Assembly: GCF_000148525.1 (NCBI RefSeq)
Contig: NZ_AEDU01000029.1
Span: 26,179-90,178, forward strand
Length of the DNA: 64,000 nt
From: Streptococcus mitis SK564
Lineage (GTDB): Bacteria > Bacillota > Bacilli > Lactobacillales > Streptococcaceae
Direction: 5' to 3'
Position numbers and translations under genes: made by a program. Below, piece by piece: positions 8,832 to 16,392 of the stretch; position 1 is the stretch's first letter, and each line of letters begins with the position of its first letter. The notes under the pieces were generated by a model that was not told the origin of the DNA, did not search any database, and saw only the letters and a list, made by a program, of their open reading frames with translations.

Positions 8832-9308
8832 TTATAGTAGATTTTGTATTGCCTCTTCAATTTGTTTTAGGTCTGTTTTTGAAGAGAAGCGTTCAAAGAC
8901 CTGCCCATCACGACCGATGAGAAATTTAGCGAAATTCCATTCGATTCGTTTTCCTAGTGGACCAGATTTCTGGTCTTTCAACCAAACATAGAGGGGATCT
9001 GCCTCCTTACCGTTGACCTTGATCTTGGCAAAACGTGGGAAAGTGGTTTGATAATGTAGGCTACAGAAGGCGTTGATTTCCTCTGCATTACCTGGTGCTT
9101 GTCCCATAAACTGATTGCAAGGGAAGTCTAAAATCTCAAAACCTTGTTCTTGATAACGATCATAGAGTTCTTGAAGTCCATGGTACTGGGGCGTTAAACC
9201 ACATCCGGTAGCAGTATTAACAACCAAGAGAACCTTACCACGATAGGCATTTAGTGGAGTTTCTTGCTTGTCTTGGTTTAAGACTGAAAAATCGTATAGT
9301 GAGGTCAT
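8832..9308 (-). CDS. gpx: Glutathione peroxidase family thiol peroxidase
   Basis: Cytosolic peroxidase that reduces hydroperoxides with thiols (158 residues, full length for the family). The GPx landmarks are visible: peroxidatic cysteine C36 in NTATGCGLT, the FPCNQF block with the active-site Gln near residue 75, and WNFAKFL with the active-site Trp. It carries Cys instead of selenocysteine. Its ATG overlaps the stop of the upstream DUF3278-like gene (ATGA), so it is translationally coupled to the membrane-protein genes and is probably controlled from the XRE promoter at about 11.3 kb. In a hydrogen-peroxide-producing streptococcus it is a plausible self-protection enzyme. Confidence 0.92.
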   Translation of the reverse strand: MTSLYDFSVLNQDKQETPLNAYRGKVLLVVNTATGCGLTPQYHGLQELYDRYQEQGFEILDFPCNQFMGQAPGNAEEINAFCSLHYQTTFPRFAKIKVNGKEADPLYVWLKDQKSGPLGKRIEWNFAKFLIGRDGQVFERFSSKTDLKQIEEAIQNLL

Positions 9309-9883
9309 TGATTGCTTTTCTCCTTCTGTTTGGTATTTTTAGGAGTCTTCTCCTCCTGTAGTGATAGAAATCCGTAGGTCAGGGTTCCGAAAATACTACC
9401 GATAATCAAGCCATACATCAGGAAAGGAACACTTTTATCGAATTGCATGAGCAACTTCCCAAAATCTGAAAAGGACATCTGCTGAACGAAGACTTTATGA
9501 AAGATGAGCAGGGTAAAGAGGCCAATCTGAAGACCGATAAACACAATCCAGCTTCGGAATTTGATTTGGGCTTTGCTGTAGGTTTTGAGGATGATTTCTG
9601 ACTTGTCATCTTTTTCCAGATGGAGTTCTTTGACGGCTCTTTGAGTTTTTAAAGTAATGAAAAAAATGAGTCCAGAGTAAACGTAGGGCATAGCATAGCG
9701 AACGGCTTCTATGAAGCGTCCAAATAATAGATAAAACAAGAAGAGAAAGAAGGAAGAATAAACGATTTGGACCATGGAACGGGCACAAGCCTTGTAGATA
9801 ATCTCTTGTCGGCATTCATCAAAAGGGCCCTGAATGTGAAAGAGATTTCGAAGTAGGCGAGTGGTGAAGTCTTCTTTTTTCAT
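9305..9883 (-). CDS. DUF3278-like membrane protein
   Basis: Membrane protein of 192 residues, function unknown. The N-terminus MKKEDFTTRLLRNLFHIQG is followed by a GPFDECRQE block, then four hydrophobic segments (about 34-54, 64-80, 107-131, 145-170) and a charged tail. The N-terminus matches that of the 180-residue protein at 10506-11048 (MKKETFTEKLIKRIYGISG, then GPLDEHKRRE), so the two are paralogues; I recall the family as DUF3278. A GAGG-type ribosome site (AGGAGG on the minus strand) precedes ATG. It overlaps gpx by four bases. Members usually sit beside small XRE regulators, as here. Confidence 0.7.
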   Translation of the reverse strand: MKKEDFTTRLLRNLFHIQGPFDECRQEIIYKACARSMVQIVYSSFFLFLFYLLFGRFIEAVRYAMPYVYSGLIFFITLKTQRAVKELHLEKDDKSEIILKTYSKAQIKFRSWIVFIGLQIGLFTLLIFHKVFVQQMSFSDFGKLLMQFDKSVPFLMYGLIIGSIFGTLTYGFLSLQEEKTPKNTKQKEKSNQ

Positions 9884-9909
9884 ACTAGTAACCTCCTAAA
9901 TGAGCAGTT

Positions 9910-10236
9910 TTACTGACTTTCTTTTACGAATTGATAGAGATAATAAAGATAAGTGATAGAAGAAAGGCTAGCGATAGTGAACAGTAAATAATATTTCCAA
10001 TTGCTTGAGATGACCATCAGTTGTGGCAAAGATATAATCATAAAGCACAGTGCTAAGTTGAGTATGCGCGTTTTTTGGGAGTCAATCTTTAGATAAGTTA
10101 GTCCTTTGTTGAGGGCTGGAATAAAGACTAGAAGGAGGAGTATCTCGCTGATTGGCAAGTTCCCTGAAATGATGATGAAGATGAGCAGTGAAGCAAACAA
10201 AAGATGATAGGTCAGTAAAGTTAGTAATGATTTCAT
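9910..10236 (-). CDS. Small membrane protein of the XRE cluster
   Basis: Predicted 108-residue integral membrane protein with about four hydrophobic segments and almost no soluble loops; I do not recognise the family. I start at ATG 10236, directly behind AGGAGGTG on the minus strand, rather than further upstream, where the reading frame lacks a ribosome site and overlaps the previous gene. It lies between two DUF3278-like genes and has no motif suggesting enzymatic activity. It could be a partner subunit or a diverged relative of its neighbours. Confidence 0.65.
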   Translation of the reverse strand: MKSLLTLLTYHLLFASLLIFIIISGNLPISEILLLLVFIPALNKGLTYLKIDSQKTRILNLALCFMIISLPQLMVISSNWKYYLLFTIASLSSITYLYYLYQFVKESQ

Positions 10237-10246
10237 AGGGCACCTC

Positions 10247-10495
10247 CTACTCCTCATCTTGATCTTTCTTAGCTTTTGCAATGCGAAGTGAGTCGACAAT
10301 ATGCATCATCATTCCGAAAAAGAAAGCTCCCAGTATAGTTTTAAAAATATGTTTTGTATTTAGAAGAGAACTGATAAAATTTGGATTTTCACTTGTTAGG
10401 GTATCAATGAGTGGAATTATAAAAAATATCATTGTTCCATAAATCGAACCTGCTTTCAGACCAGGATAACGTAACTGTTTCTTTTCTTTTTTCAT
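10247..10495 (-). CDS. N-terminally truncated DUF3278-like paralogue
   Basis: 82-residue membrane protein with its own strong AGGAGG ribosome site and ATG at 10495. From its start it matches the C-terminal half of the neighbouring 180-residue protein: KKQLRYPGLKAG versus SKQLHYPGLKAG, then FFIIPLI versus FFITPLL, and SLRIAKAKKDQDEE versus SRRIAKAKKNQDND. The N-terminal GPLDEH region and first membrane segments are missing. This is what an unequal tandem duplication followed by loss of the 5' half would leave. Because the ribosome site is intact it may still be made, perhaps as a modifier of the full-length protein; otherwise it is a gene relic. Confidence 0.65.
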   Translation of the reverse strand: MKKEKKQLRYPGLKAGSIYGTMIFFIIPLIDTLTSENPNFISSLLNTKHIFKTILGAFFFGMMMHIVDSLRIAKAKKDQDEE

Positions 10496-10505
10496 GAGTT
10501 TCCTC

Positions 10506-11048
10506 CTAATCATTATCCTGATTTTTCTTGGCTTTTGCAATGCGACGGGAGATGAGAATCTGTATAACCACTCCAAAGAAGACAGACTGGAGGATACTTG
10601 AAAAAATATTTTTAAAAGCGAGAAGAGACTGAAGATAGTCCTGGCTCTCATCTAGCAGTATATGGAGAAGAGGGGTTATAAAAAACATCCATAGACCAAA
10701 GAACAAACCTGCTTTCAGACCAGGGTAATGTAGTTGCTTGCTTTCTTTCTCACTCAGCATATCTGGATCAATAGCTGTAATCCCTGTTTTTTTGGTTTGG
10801 GAGAGCACATAGAAAGCAGAAATCATCGAAATGCCGAATACCACAATAGGATAGCCGATAGCGACAATTTGCGGGTATTTATAAGCGAGGACAAAGGGGA
10901 TGAGATTTCCAAACGTCATCAGATAAAAGAGGATGATAAAAACTTGATTGCCGATACGATCAGCCTCGCGTCGTTTGTGTTCATCAAGTGGTCCTGAAAT
11001 GCCATAAATGCGTTTGATAAGTTTTTCAGTGAAGGTTTCTTTTTTCAT
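10506..11048 (-). CDS. DUF3278-like membrane protein
   Basis: 180-residue membrane protein of unknown function, first structural gene behind the XRE regulator (15-base gap). It has a basic N-terminus with the GPLDEHKRREADR block, hydrophobic pairs at about 32-50 and 57-78, a charged loop (DPDMLSEKESKQLHYPG), two more hydrophobic segments and a KAKKNQDND tail. AAGGAG precedes the ATG. Pairing of a short Cro/CI regulator with this membrane family is recurrent in streptococci; proposed roles would be envelope-stress or bacteriocin/immunity-like, but nothing in the sequence decides that. Confidence 0.7.
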   Translation of the reverse strand: MKKETFTEKLIKRIYGISGPLDEHKRREADRIGNQVFIILFYLMTFGNLIPFVLAYKYPQIVAIGYPIVVFGISMISAFYVLSQTKKTGITAIDPDMLSEKESKQLHYPGLKAGLFFGLWMFFITPLLHILLDESQDYLQSLLAFKNIFSSILQSVFFGVVIQILISRRIAKAKKNQDND

Positions 11049-11063
11049 GAGTTGGCTCCTTTT

Positions 11064-11258
11064 TTAAAAATTATCCTCCCAAAAGAGACTGTTGAGGTCA
11101 GTTTGGAGGCTACGAGCGAGATTGAGACAGAGTTCCAGGGTTGGATTGTACTTGTCGTTTTCAATCATATTGATGGTTTGTCTCGAGACACCGATATCCT
11201 TGGCGAGCTCGAGCTGGGAAATGCCTAGTTCCTTGCGAAATTCTTTCACACGATTCAT
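11064..11258 (-). CDS. Small XRE/Cro-CI family transcriptional regulator
   Basis: DNA-binding protein of 64 residues, essentially one helix-turn-helix domain: ISQLELAKDIGVSRQTINMIEND, residues about 13-35, has the classic Q, A, VS and I positions. There is no separate sensing domain. It is the promoter-proximal gene of the minus-strand run through gpx. A perfect promoter upstream is bracketed by two copies of an ATATTTGACNATAT motif, so negative autoregulation of the whole operon is the natural inference. I recall a similar small regulator directly upstream of rsmH in pneumococcus. Confidence 0.85.
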   Translation of the reverse strand: MNRVKEFRKELGISQLELAKDIGVSRQTINMIENDKYNPTLELCLNLARSLQTDLNSLFWEDNF

Positions 11259-11285
11259 CTGTTCTCCTTTCTGATTTGTGTCGTA

Positions 11286-11342
11286 TATATTTGACCATAT
11301 TATATTATTCTATAGAGCGATTGTCAAGCATATTTGACATAT
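11286..11342 (-). promoter_or_regulatory. XRE operon promoter with paired operator-like repeats
   Basis: On the minus strand a TTGACA (plus 11322-11327) and TATAAT (plus 11299-11304) are exactly 17 bases apart. Two direct copies of ATATTTGACNATAT (11287-11300 and 11330-11342, as read on the plus strand) flank the promoter, one upstream of -35 and one downstream of -10. This arrangement fits a dimeric repressor, presumably the XRE protein. Confidence 0.75.
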
Positions 11343-11378
11343 TTCTTAAAGAAATCTTACTTGTTTTTGGCCTATTTG

Positions 11379-11415
11379 TCTGACTAGTGCAAGCTAGTCA
11401 GATTTGTGGTAAAAT
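11379..11415 (+). promoter_or_regulatory. rsmH promoter (extended -10) with upstream palindrome
   Basis: An extended -10, TGGTAAAAT (11407-11415), ends only nine bases before the rsmH ATG. There is no -35; instead a 9-base inverted repeat TCTGACTAG/CTAGTCAGA (11379-11387 and 11394-11402) occupies that region. No Shine-Dalgarno sequence fits between the predicted transcription start and the ATG, so the mRNA is probably leaderless or nearly so. Confidence 0.55.
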
Positions 11416-11424
11416 AGATAAGAT

Positions 11425-12375
11425 ATGACAAAAGAATTTCATCATGTAACGGTCTTACTCCATGAGACGATTGATATGCTCGACGTAAAGCCTGACGGTA
11501 TCTACGTTGATGCGACTTTGGGTGGAGCAGGCCACAGCGAATATTTATTAAGTAAATTAAGTGAAAAAGGCCATCTCTATGCCTTTGATCAGGACCAGAA
11601 TGCCATTGACAATGCGCAAAAACGTTTGGCACCCTATATCGAAAAAGGGATGGTAACCTTTATCAAGGATAACTTCCGTCATTTACAGGCACGTTTGCGC
11701 GAAGCTGGTGTTCAGGAAATTGATGGAATTTGTTATGACTTGGGAGTGTCTAGTCCTCAATTGGACCAGCGTGAGCGTGGTTTTTCTTATAAAAAGGATG
11801 CGCCACTGGACATGCGGATGAATCAGGATGCTAGTCTGACAGCCTATGAAGTGGTGAACAATTATGACTATCATGACTTGGTTCGTATTTTCTTCAAGTA
11901 TGGCGAGGATAAATTTTCTAAACAGATTGCCCGCAAGATTGAACAAGCGCGTGATCTGAAACCTATCGAGACTACGACTGAATTGGCAGAAATTATCAAG
12001 TCGGCCAAGCCTGCCAAGGAGCTCAAGAAGAAGGGTCATCCTGCTAAGCAGATTTTCCAGGCTATTCGAATTGAAGTCAATGATGAACTGGGAGCGGCAG
12101 ATGAGTCCATCCAGCAGGCTATGGATATGTTGGCTCTGGATGGTAGGATTTCAGTGATTACCTTTCATTCCTTGGAAGACCGTTTGACCAAGCAATTGTT
12201 CAAGGAAGCTTCAACGGTTGAAGTTCCAAAAGGCTTACCCTTCATCCCAGATGATCTCAAGCCCAAGATGGAATTGGTGTCCCGTAAGCCAATCTTGCCA
12301 AGTGCAGAAGAATTAGAAGCCAATAACCGCTCGCACTCAGCCAAGTTGCGCGTGGCCAGAAAAATTCACAAGTAA
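11425..12375 (+). CDS. rsmH: 16S rRNA m4C1402 methyltransferase
   Basis: SAM-dependent enzyme (MraW) that N4-methylates C1402 of 16S rRNA at the decoding site. The protein has 316 residues, full length. Family landmarks are HVTVLLHET near the N-terminus, the SAM-binding [16 protein letters not shown] near residues 25-40, [10 protein letters not shown], and the C-terminal FHSLEDR block followed by basic [14 protein letters not shown]. First gene of the conserved rsmH-ftsL-pbpX-mraY division cluster; ftsL follows after 10 bases. The start matches the family and leaves almost no 5' leader after the predicted promoter. Confidence 0.96.
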   Translation: MTKEFHHVTVLLHETIDMLDVKPDGIYVDATLGGAGHSEYLLSKLSEKGHLYAFDQDQNAIDNAQKRLAPYIEKGMVTFIKDNFRHLQARLREAGVQEIDGICYDLGVSSPQLDQRERGFSYKKDAPLDMRMNQDASLTAYEVVNNYDYHDLVRIFFKYGEDKFSKQIARKIEQARDLKPIETTTELAEIIKSAKPAKELKKKGHPAKQIFQAIRIEVNDELGAADESIQQAMDMLALDGRISVITFHSLEDRLTKQLFKEASTVEVPKGLPFIPDDLKPKMELVSRKPILPSAEELEANNRSHSAKLRVARKIHK

Positions 12376-12385
12376 GAGGAAAAAG

Positions 12386-12703
12386 ATGGCAGAAAGAATA
12401 GAAAAAACAGGTCAAATACTACAGATGCAACTTAAACGGTTTTCGCGTGTGGAAAAAGCTTTTTACTTTTCCATTGCTATAACCACTCTTATTGTAGCCA
12501 TTAGTATTATTTTTATGCAGACCAAGCTTTTGCAAGTACAGAATGATTTGACAAAAATCAATGCGCAGATAGAGGAAAAGAAGACCGAATTGGACGATGC
12601 CAAGCAAGAGGTCAATGAACTATTACGTGCAGAACGTTTGAAAGAAATTGCCAATTCACACGATTTGCAATTAAACAATGAAAATATTCGAATAGCGGAG
12701 TAA
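12386..12703 (+). CDS. ftsL: Cell division protein FtsL
   Basis: Bitopic division protein of 105 residues: cytoplasmic N-terminus of about 25 residues, one membrane segment (about 28-48), then an extracellular coiled-coil stretch rich in Lys/Glu/Leu (VQNDLTKINAQIEEKKTELDDAKQEV). FtsL forms a septal complex with DivIC and FtsQ/DivIB that regulates the PBP2x-FtsW synthase. Sequence conservation is low across species, so identification rests on topology and its position between rsmH and pbpX, where it is invariant in streptococci. Three bases separate it from pbpX. Confidence 0.93.
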   Translation: MAERIEKTGQILQMQLKRFSRVEKAFYFSIAITTLIVAISIIFMQTKLLQVQNDLTKINAQIEEKKTELDDAKQEVNELLRAERLKEIANSHDLQLNNENIRIAE

Positions 12704-12706
12704 GAT

Positions 12707-14959
12707 ATGAAGTGGACAAAAAGAGTAATCCGTTATGCGACGAAAAATCGGAAATCGCCGGCTGAAAACAGACGCAGAGTTGGAAAAAGTCTGAGTTTAT
12801 TATCTGTCTTTGTTTTTGCCGTTTTTTTAGTCAATTTTGCGGTCATTATTGGGACGGGCACTCGCTTTGGAACAGATTTAGCGAAGGAAGCTAAGAAGGT
12901 TCATCAAACCACCCGTATAGTTCCTGCCAAACGTGGGACTATTTATGACCGAAATGGAGTCCCAATTGCTGAGGATGCAACCTCCTATAATGTCTATGCG
13001 GTTATTGATGAGAACTATAAGTCAGCAACGGGTAAGATTCTTTACGTAGAAAAAACACAATTTAACAAGGTTGCAGAGGTCTTTCATAAGTATCTGGACA
13101 TGGAAGAATCTTATGTAAGAGAGCAACTCTCGCAACCTAATCTCAAGCAAGTTTCCTTTGGAGCAAAGGGCAATGGGATTACCTATGCCAATATGATGGC
13201 TATTAAAAAGGATTTGAAAGACGCTAGTGTTGAAGGAATTGACTTCACAACTAGCCCTAATAGAAGCTATCCAAATGGACAATTCGCTTCTAGTTTTATT
13301 GGTTTGGCCCAACTCCATGAAAATGAGGATGGTAGCAAGAGTTTGCTGGGAACTTCTGGGATGGAGAGTTCCTTGAACAGTATTCTTGCAGGGAAAGACG
13401 GTATTATTACCTATGAAAAAGATCGTCTGGGTAATATTGTCCCTGGAACAGAACAAGTTTCCCAACAAACGGTAGATGGCAAGGATGTTTATACAACATT
13501 GTCTAGTCCGCTACAATCTTTCATGGAAACTCAGATGGATGCCTTTCTAGAAAAAGTAAAAGGTAAGTATATGACCGCGACCTTGGTCAGTGCAAAGACC
13601 GGTGAAATCCTCGCTACCACCCAACGACCTACCTTTAATGCAGATACTAAAGAAGGAATCACTGAGGACTTTGTTTGGCGTGATATTCTTTATCAAAGTA
13701 ACTATGAACCAGGATCAGCCATGAAGGTTATGACGTTAGCTTCTTCTATTGATAATAATACCTTCCCAAGTGGAGAATACTTCAATAGCAGTGAATTCAA
13801 AATAGCGGATGCGACGACTCGAGATTGGGATGTTAATGAAGGTTTGACTACTGGTGGGATGATGACTTTCTTACAAGGTTTCGCTCACTCCAGTAATGTT
13901 GGAATGAGTCTACTTGAACAAAAAATGGGAGATGCTACTTGGTTGGATTATCTAAAACGCTTTAAATTTGGGGTTCCAACTCGCTTTGGCTTGACAGATG
14001 AATACGCTGGTCAACTTCCAGCTGATAATATTGTTAGTATTGCTCAAAGCTCATTTGGGCAAGGAATTTCAGTGACACAAACACAAATGCTTCGTGCCTT
14101 TACAGCTATTGCTAATGATGGAGTTATGCTGGAGCCAAAATTTATAAGTGCTATTTATGATACTAACAATCAGTCTGTACGTAAGTCACAAAAAGAAATA
14201 GTAGGAAATCCTGTTTCCAAAGAGGCAGCAAGCACAACTCGAAATCACATGATCTTAGTTGGGACGGACCCTCTATATGGAACTATGTATAATCACTACA
14301 CAGGAAAGCCAATTATAACAGTTCCTGGACAAAATGTAGCAGTTAAATCCGGTACGGCTCAAATCGCTGATGAGAAAAATGGAGGATACTTGGTTGGTTC
14401 TACCAATTATATTTTCTCAGCTGTGACTATGAATCCTGCTGAAAATCCTGATTTTATCTTGTATGTAACGGTTCAACAGCCTGAGCATTATTCAGGTATC
14501 CAGTTGGGAGAATTTGCCACCCCAATCTTGGAGCGGGCTTCAGCTATGAAAGAATCTCTCAATCTTCAATCTCCAGCCAAAAATTTAGATAAAGTTACGA
14601 CAGAATCTTCTTATGCAATGCCTAGCATCAAGGATATTTCACCTGGTGAGTTGGCGGAAGCCTTACGCCGAAATATTGTGCAACCAATCGTTGTAGGTAC
14701 TGGAACAAAGATTAAAGAGACTTCTGTAGAAGAAGGGACCAATCTTGCACCAAACCAACAAGTTCTCCTTTTATCGGATAAGGTAGAAGAAATTCCAGAC
14801 ATGTATGGCTGGAAAAAAGAGACTGCCGAGACCTTTGCTAAATGGTTGGATATTGAACTGGAATTTGAAGGTTCAGGTTCCGTTGTTCAGAAGCAAGATG
14901 TTCGGACTAATACAGCTATCAAAAACATTAAAAAAATTAAATTAACTTTAGGAGACTAA
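12707..14959 (+). CDS. pbpX: Penicillin-binding protein 2x, altered (resistance-type) allele
   Basis: Septal class B transpeptidase (750 residues): membrane anchor about 29-50, dimerisation region, transpeptidase domain and two C-terminal PASTA domains. Active-site motifs are S337-A-M-K340, S395-S-N397 and K547-S-G549. The first motif reads SAMK where susceptible pneumococci have STMK, so T338 is replaced by A. Compared with my memory of the R6 protein, the same numbering also gives F364, T371 (I371T), G384 (R384G), V546 (L546V) and T605 (N605T), all reported in mosaic low-affinity alleles; M339, M400 and Q552 are unchanged. I infer reduced beta-lactam susceptibility, though some changes may be native to S. 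mitis/S. oralis. Two bases separate it from mraY. Confidence 0.96.
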   Translation: MKWTKRVIRYATKNRKSPAENRRRVGKSLSLLSVFVFAVFLVNFAVIIGTGTRFGTDLAKEAKKVHQTTRIVPAKRGTIYDRNGVPIAEDATSYNVYAVIDENYKSATGKILYVEKTQFNKVAEVFHKYLDMEESYVREQLSQPNLKQVSFGAKGNGITYANMMAIKKDLKDASVEGIDFTTSPNRSYPNGQFASSFIGLAQLHENEDGSKSLLGTSGMESSLNSILAGKDGIITYEKDRLGNIVPGTEQVSQQTVDGKDVYTTLSSPLQSFMETQMDAFLEKVKGKYMTATLVSAKTGEILATTQRPTFNADTKEGITEDFVWRDILYQSNYEPGSAMKVMTLASSIDNNTFPSGEYFNSSEFKIADATTRDWDVNEGLTTGGMMTFLQGFAHSSNVGMSLLEQKMGDATWLDYLKRFKFGVPTRFGLTDEYAGQLPADNIVSIAQSSFGQGISVTQTQMLRAFTAIANDGVMLEPKFISAIYDTNNQSVRKSQKEIVGNPVSKEAASTTRNHMILVGTDPLYGTMYNHYTGKPIITVPGQNVAVKSGTAQIADEKNGGYLVGSTNYIFSAVTMNPAENPDFILYVTVQQPEHYSGIQLGEFATPILERASAMKESLNLQSPAKNLDKVTTESSYAMPSIKDISPGELAEALRRNIVQPIVVGTGTKIKETSVEEGTNLAPNQQVLLLSDKVEEIPDMYGWKKETAETFAKWLDIELEFEGSGSVVQKQDVRTNTAIKNIKKIKLTLGD

Positions 14960-14960
14960 T

Positions 14961-15941
14961 ATGTTTATTTCTATTAGTGCTGGAATTGTGACATTTTTAC
15001 TAACTTTAGTAGGAATTCCGGCCTTTATCCAATTTTATAGAAAGGCGCAAATTACAGGCCAGCAGATGCATGAGGATGTTAAACAGCACCAGGCAAAAGC
15101 TGGGACTCCTACAATGGGGGGACTTGTTTTCCTCATTGCTGCAGTTGTGGTGAGTTTCCTCGTCGCTCTTTTTTCGAAACAATTGACCAATAATGTTGGT
15201 ATGATTTTGTTTATTTTGGTCTTGTATGGCTTGGTTGGTTTTTTAGATGACTTTCTCAAGGTCTTCCGAAAGATCAATGAGGGGCTAAACCCCAAACAGA
15301 AATTGGCTCTTCAGCTGCTAGGTGGCGTCATTTTCTACCTTTTTTATGAGCGTGGGGGCGATATGCTTTCAGTCTTTGGTTACCAAGTGCATCTAGGGAT
15401 TTTCTATATTCTTTTCGCCCTTTTCTGGCTAGTTGGTTTTTCAAACGCAGTCAACTTGACTGACGGCATTGACGGTCTGGCTAGTATTTCAGTCGTGATT
15501 AGTTTGTCTGCCTATGGAGTTATTGCCTATGTGCAAGGTCAGATGGATATTCTTCTAGTGATTCTTGCCATGATTGGTGGTTTGCTTGGTTTCTTTGTCT
15601 TTAACCATAAGCCTGCTAAGGTCTTTATGGGGGATGTGGGAAGTTTAGCTCTCGGTGGAATGCTGGCAGCTATCTCTATGGCCCTCCACCAAGAATGGAC
15701 TCTCTTGATTATCGGAATTGTTTATGTTTTTGAAACAACTTCAGTCATGATGCAAGTCAGTTATTTCAAAATGACTGGTGGCAAACGTATTTTCCGCATG
15801 ACGCCTGTGCATCACCATTTTGAGCTTGGAGGATTGTCTGGTAAAGGAAATCCATGGAGCGAGTGGAAGGTTGACTTCTTCTTTTGGGGAGTGGGACTTC
15901 TAGCAAGTCTCTTGACCCTAGCAATTTTGTATTTGATGTAA
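14961..15941 (+). CDS. mraY: Phospho-N-acetylmuramoyl-pentapeptide transferase
   Basis: Polytopic membrane enzyme making lipid I from UDP-MurNAc-pentapeptide and undecaprenyl phosphate (326 residues, about ten membrane segments). The family blocks are all present: [12 protein letters not shown], the DDFLKV aspartates, [25 protein letters not shown] and the cytoplasmic histidine loop [12 protein letters not shown]. Last gene of the division cluster, two bases after pbpX and followed directly by a terminator. It competes with WchA and other transferases of this window for undecaprenyl phosphate. Confidence 0.97.
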   Translation: MFISISAGIVTFLLTLVGIPAFIQFYRKAQITGQQMHEDVKQHQAKAGTPTMGGLVFLIAAVVVSFLVALFSKQLTNNVGMILFILVLYGLVGFLDDFLKVFRKINEGLNPKQKLALQLLGGVIFYLFYERGGDMLSVFGYQVHLGIFYILFALFWLVGFSNAVNLTDGIDGLASISVVISLSAYGVIAYVQGQMDILLVILAMIGGLLGFFVFNHKPAKVFMGDVGSLALGGMLAAISMALHQEWTLLIIGIVYVFETTSVMMQVSYFKMTGGKRIFRMTPVHHHFELGGLSGKGNPWSEWKVDFFFWGVGLLASLLTLAILYLM

Positions 15942-15947
15942 GAATGG

Positions 15948-15974
15948 CACCCTGATGTTTCAGGGTGTTTTTGC
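15948..15974 (+). terminator. mraY terminator
   Basis: CACCCTGA (15948-15955) and TCAGGGTG (15960-15967) form a perfect 8-base stem with a four-base loop, followed by TTTTTGC. Confidence 0.9.
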
Positions 15975-15989
15975 TTTTTAAAAAATATT

Positions 15990-16039
15990 GGTCAATTAAA
16001 GTCAAATCCCTTGACCTTTTCTGACTAATGTAGTATATT
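15990..16039 (+). promoter_or_regulatory. clpL promoter overlapped by CtsR-type operator
   Basis: GGTCAATTAAAGTCAAA (15990-16006) is close to the CtsR consensus GGTCAAANANNGTCAAA and sits directly upstream of a -35 TTGACC (16011-16016); the -10 TATATT (16034-16039) is 17 bases further. CtsR represses clp genes in streptococci at normal temperature, so heat-inducible control of clpL is expected. The gene itself starts 350 bases downstream, beyond a BOX insertion. Confidence 0.7.
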
Positions 16040-16077
16040 ATGAACGTAAGGTAAATGAAAGCCTTACTCGAACACTT

Positions 16078-16189
16078 ATACTCAATGAAAATCAAAGAGC
16101 AAACTAGGAAGCTAGCCGCAGGTTTTCAAAACACTGTTTTGAGGTTGCAGATAGAGCTGACGTGGTTTGAAGAGATTTTCGAAGAGTAT
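16078..16189 (-). repeat. BOX element in the clpL leader
   Basis: 112-base BOX element in reverse orientation, with boxC, a single shortened boxB and a boxA lacking the GGCAAGGCGACG core. Ends are ATACTCAATGAAAATC and TTTTCGAAGAGTAT. It lies between the CtsR-controlled promoter and the clpL start, so it would be transcribed as part of the 5' leader. Confidence 0.85.
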
Positions 16190-16333
16190 TATTTAAAGTA
16201 AAATAGAAAGAGGTGTGTCTATGTTTAATCTAGAAATCTTCAGAAGTAAAGATAGTCTACTCCTGCTTGAAAAAGAAAAACCAGAAATAGTACCTAGAGT
16301 AGCCATTTAGCTAGTCTAAATTTTTTAAAACAA

Positions 16334-16350
16334 AGGTCAAAGATAGTCAA
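16334..16350 (+). promoter_or_regulatory. Second CtsR-type operator before clpL
   Basis: AGGTCAAAGATAGTCAA matches the CtsR heptad repeat (GGTCAAA-N3-GTCAA) almost perfectly. It lies 42 bases before the clpL ATG and about 330 bases downstream of the first CtsR-like site. No convincing -35/-10 pair is attached; it may mark an ancestral gene-proximal promoter or a second repressor site. Confidence 0.6.
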
Positions 16351-16392
16351 TGTCAGTGATCATAACTAAGTAAACAAAAAGAGGTAAAGAAT

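Noticed and set aside
13022..13468. 148-codon frame antisense to pbpX
   Set aside because: No ribosome site or known family; fully inside a well-supported gene.
16221..16310. 29-codon open frame with a GAGG-like site between the BOX element and clpL
   Set aside because: No recognisable product and no sign of conservation available here; it could be a leader peptide but support is too thin.
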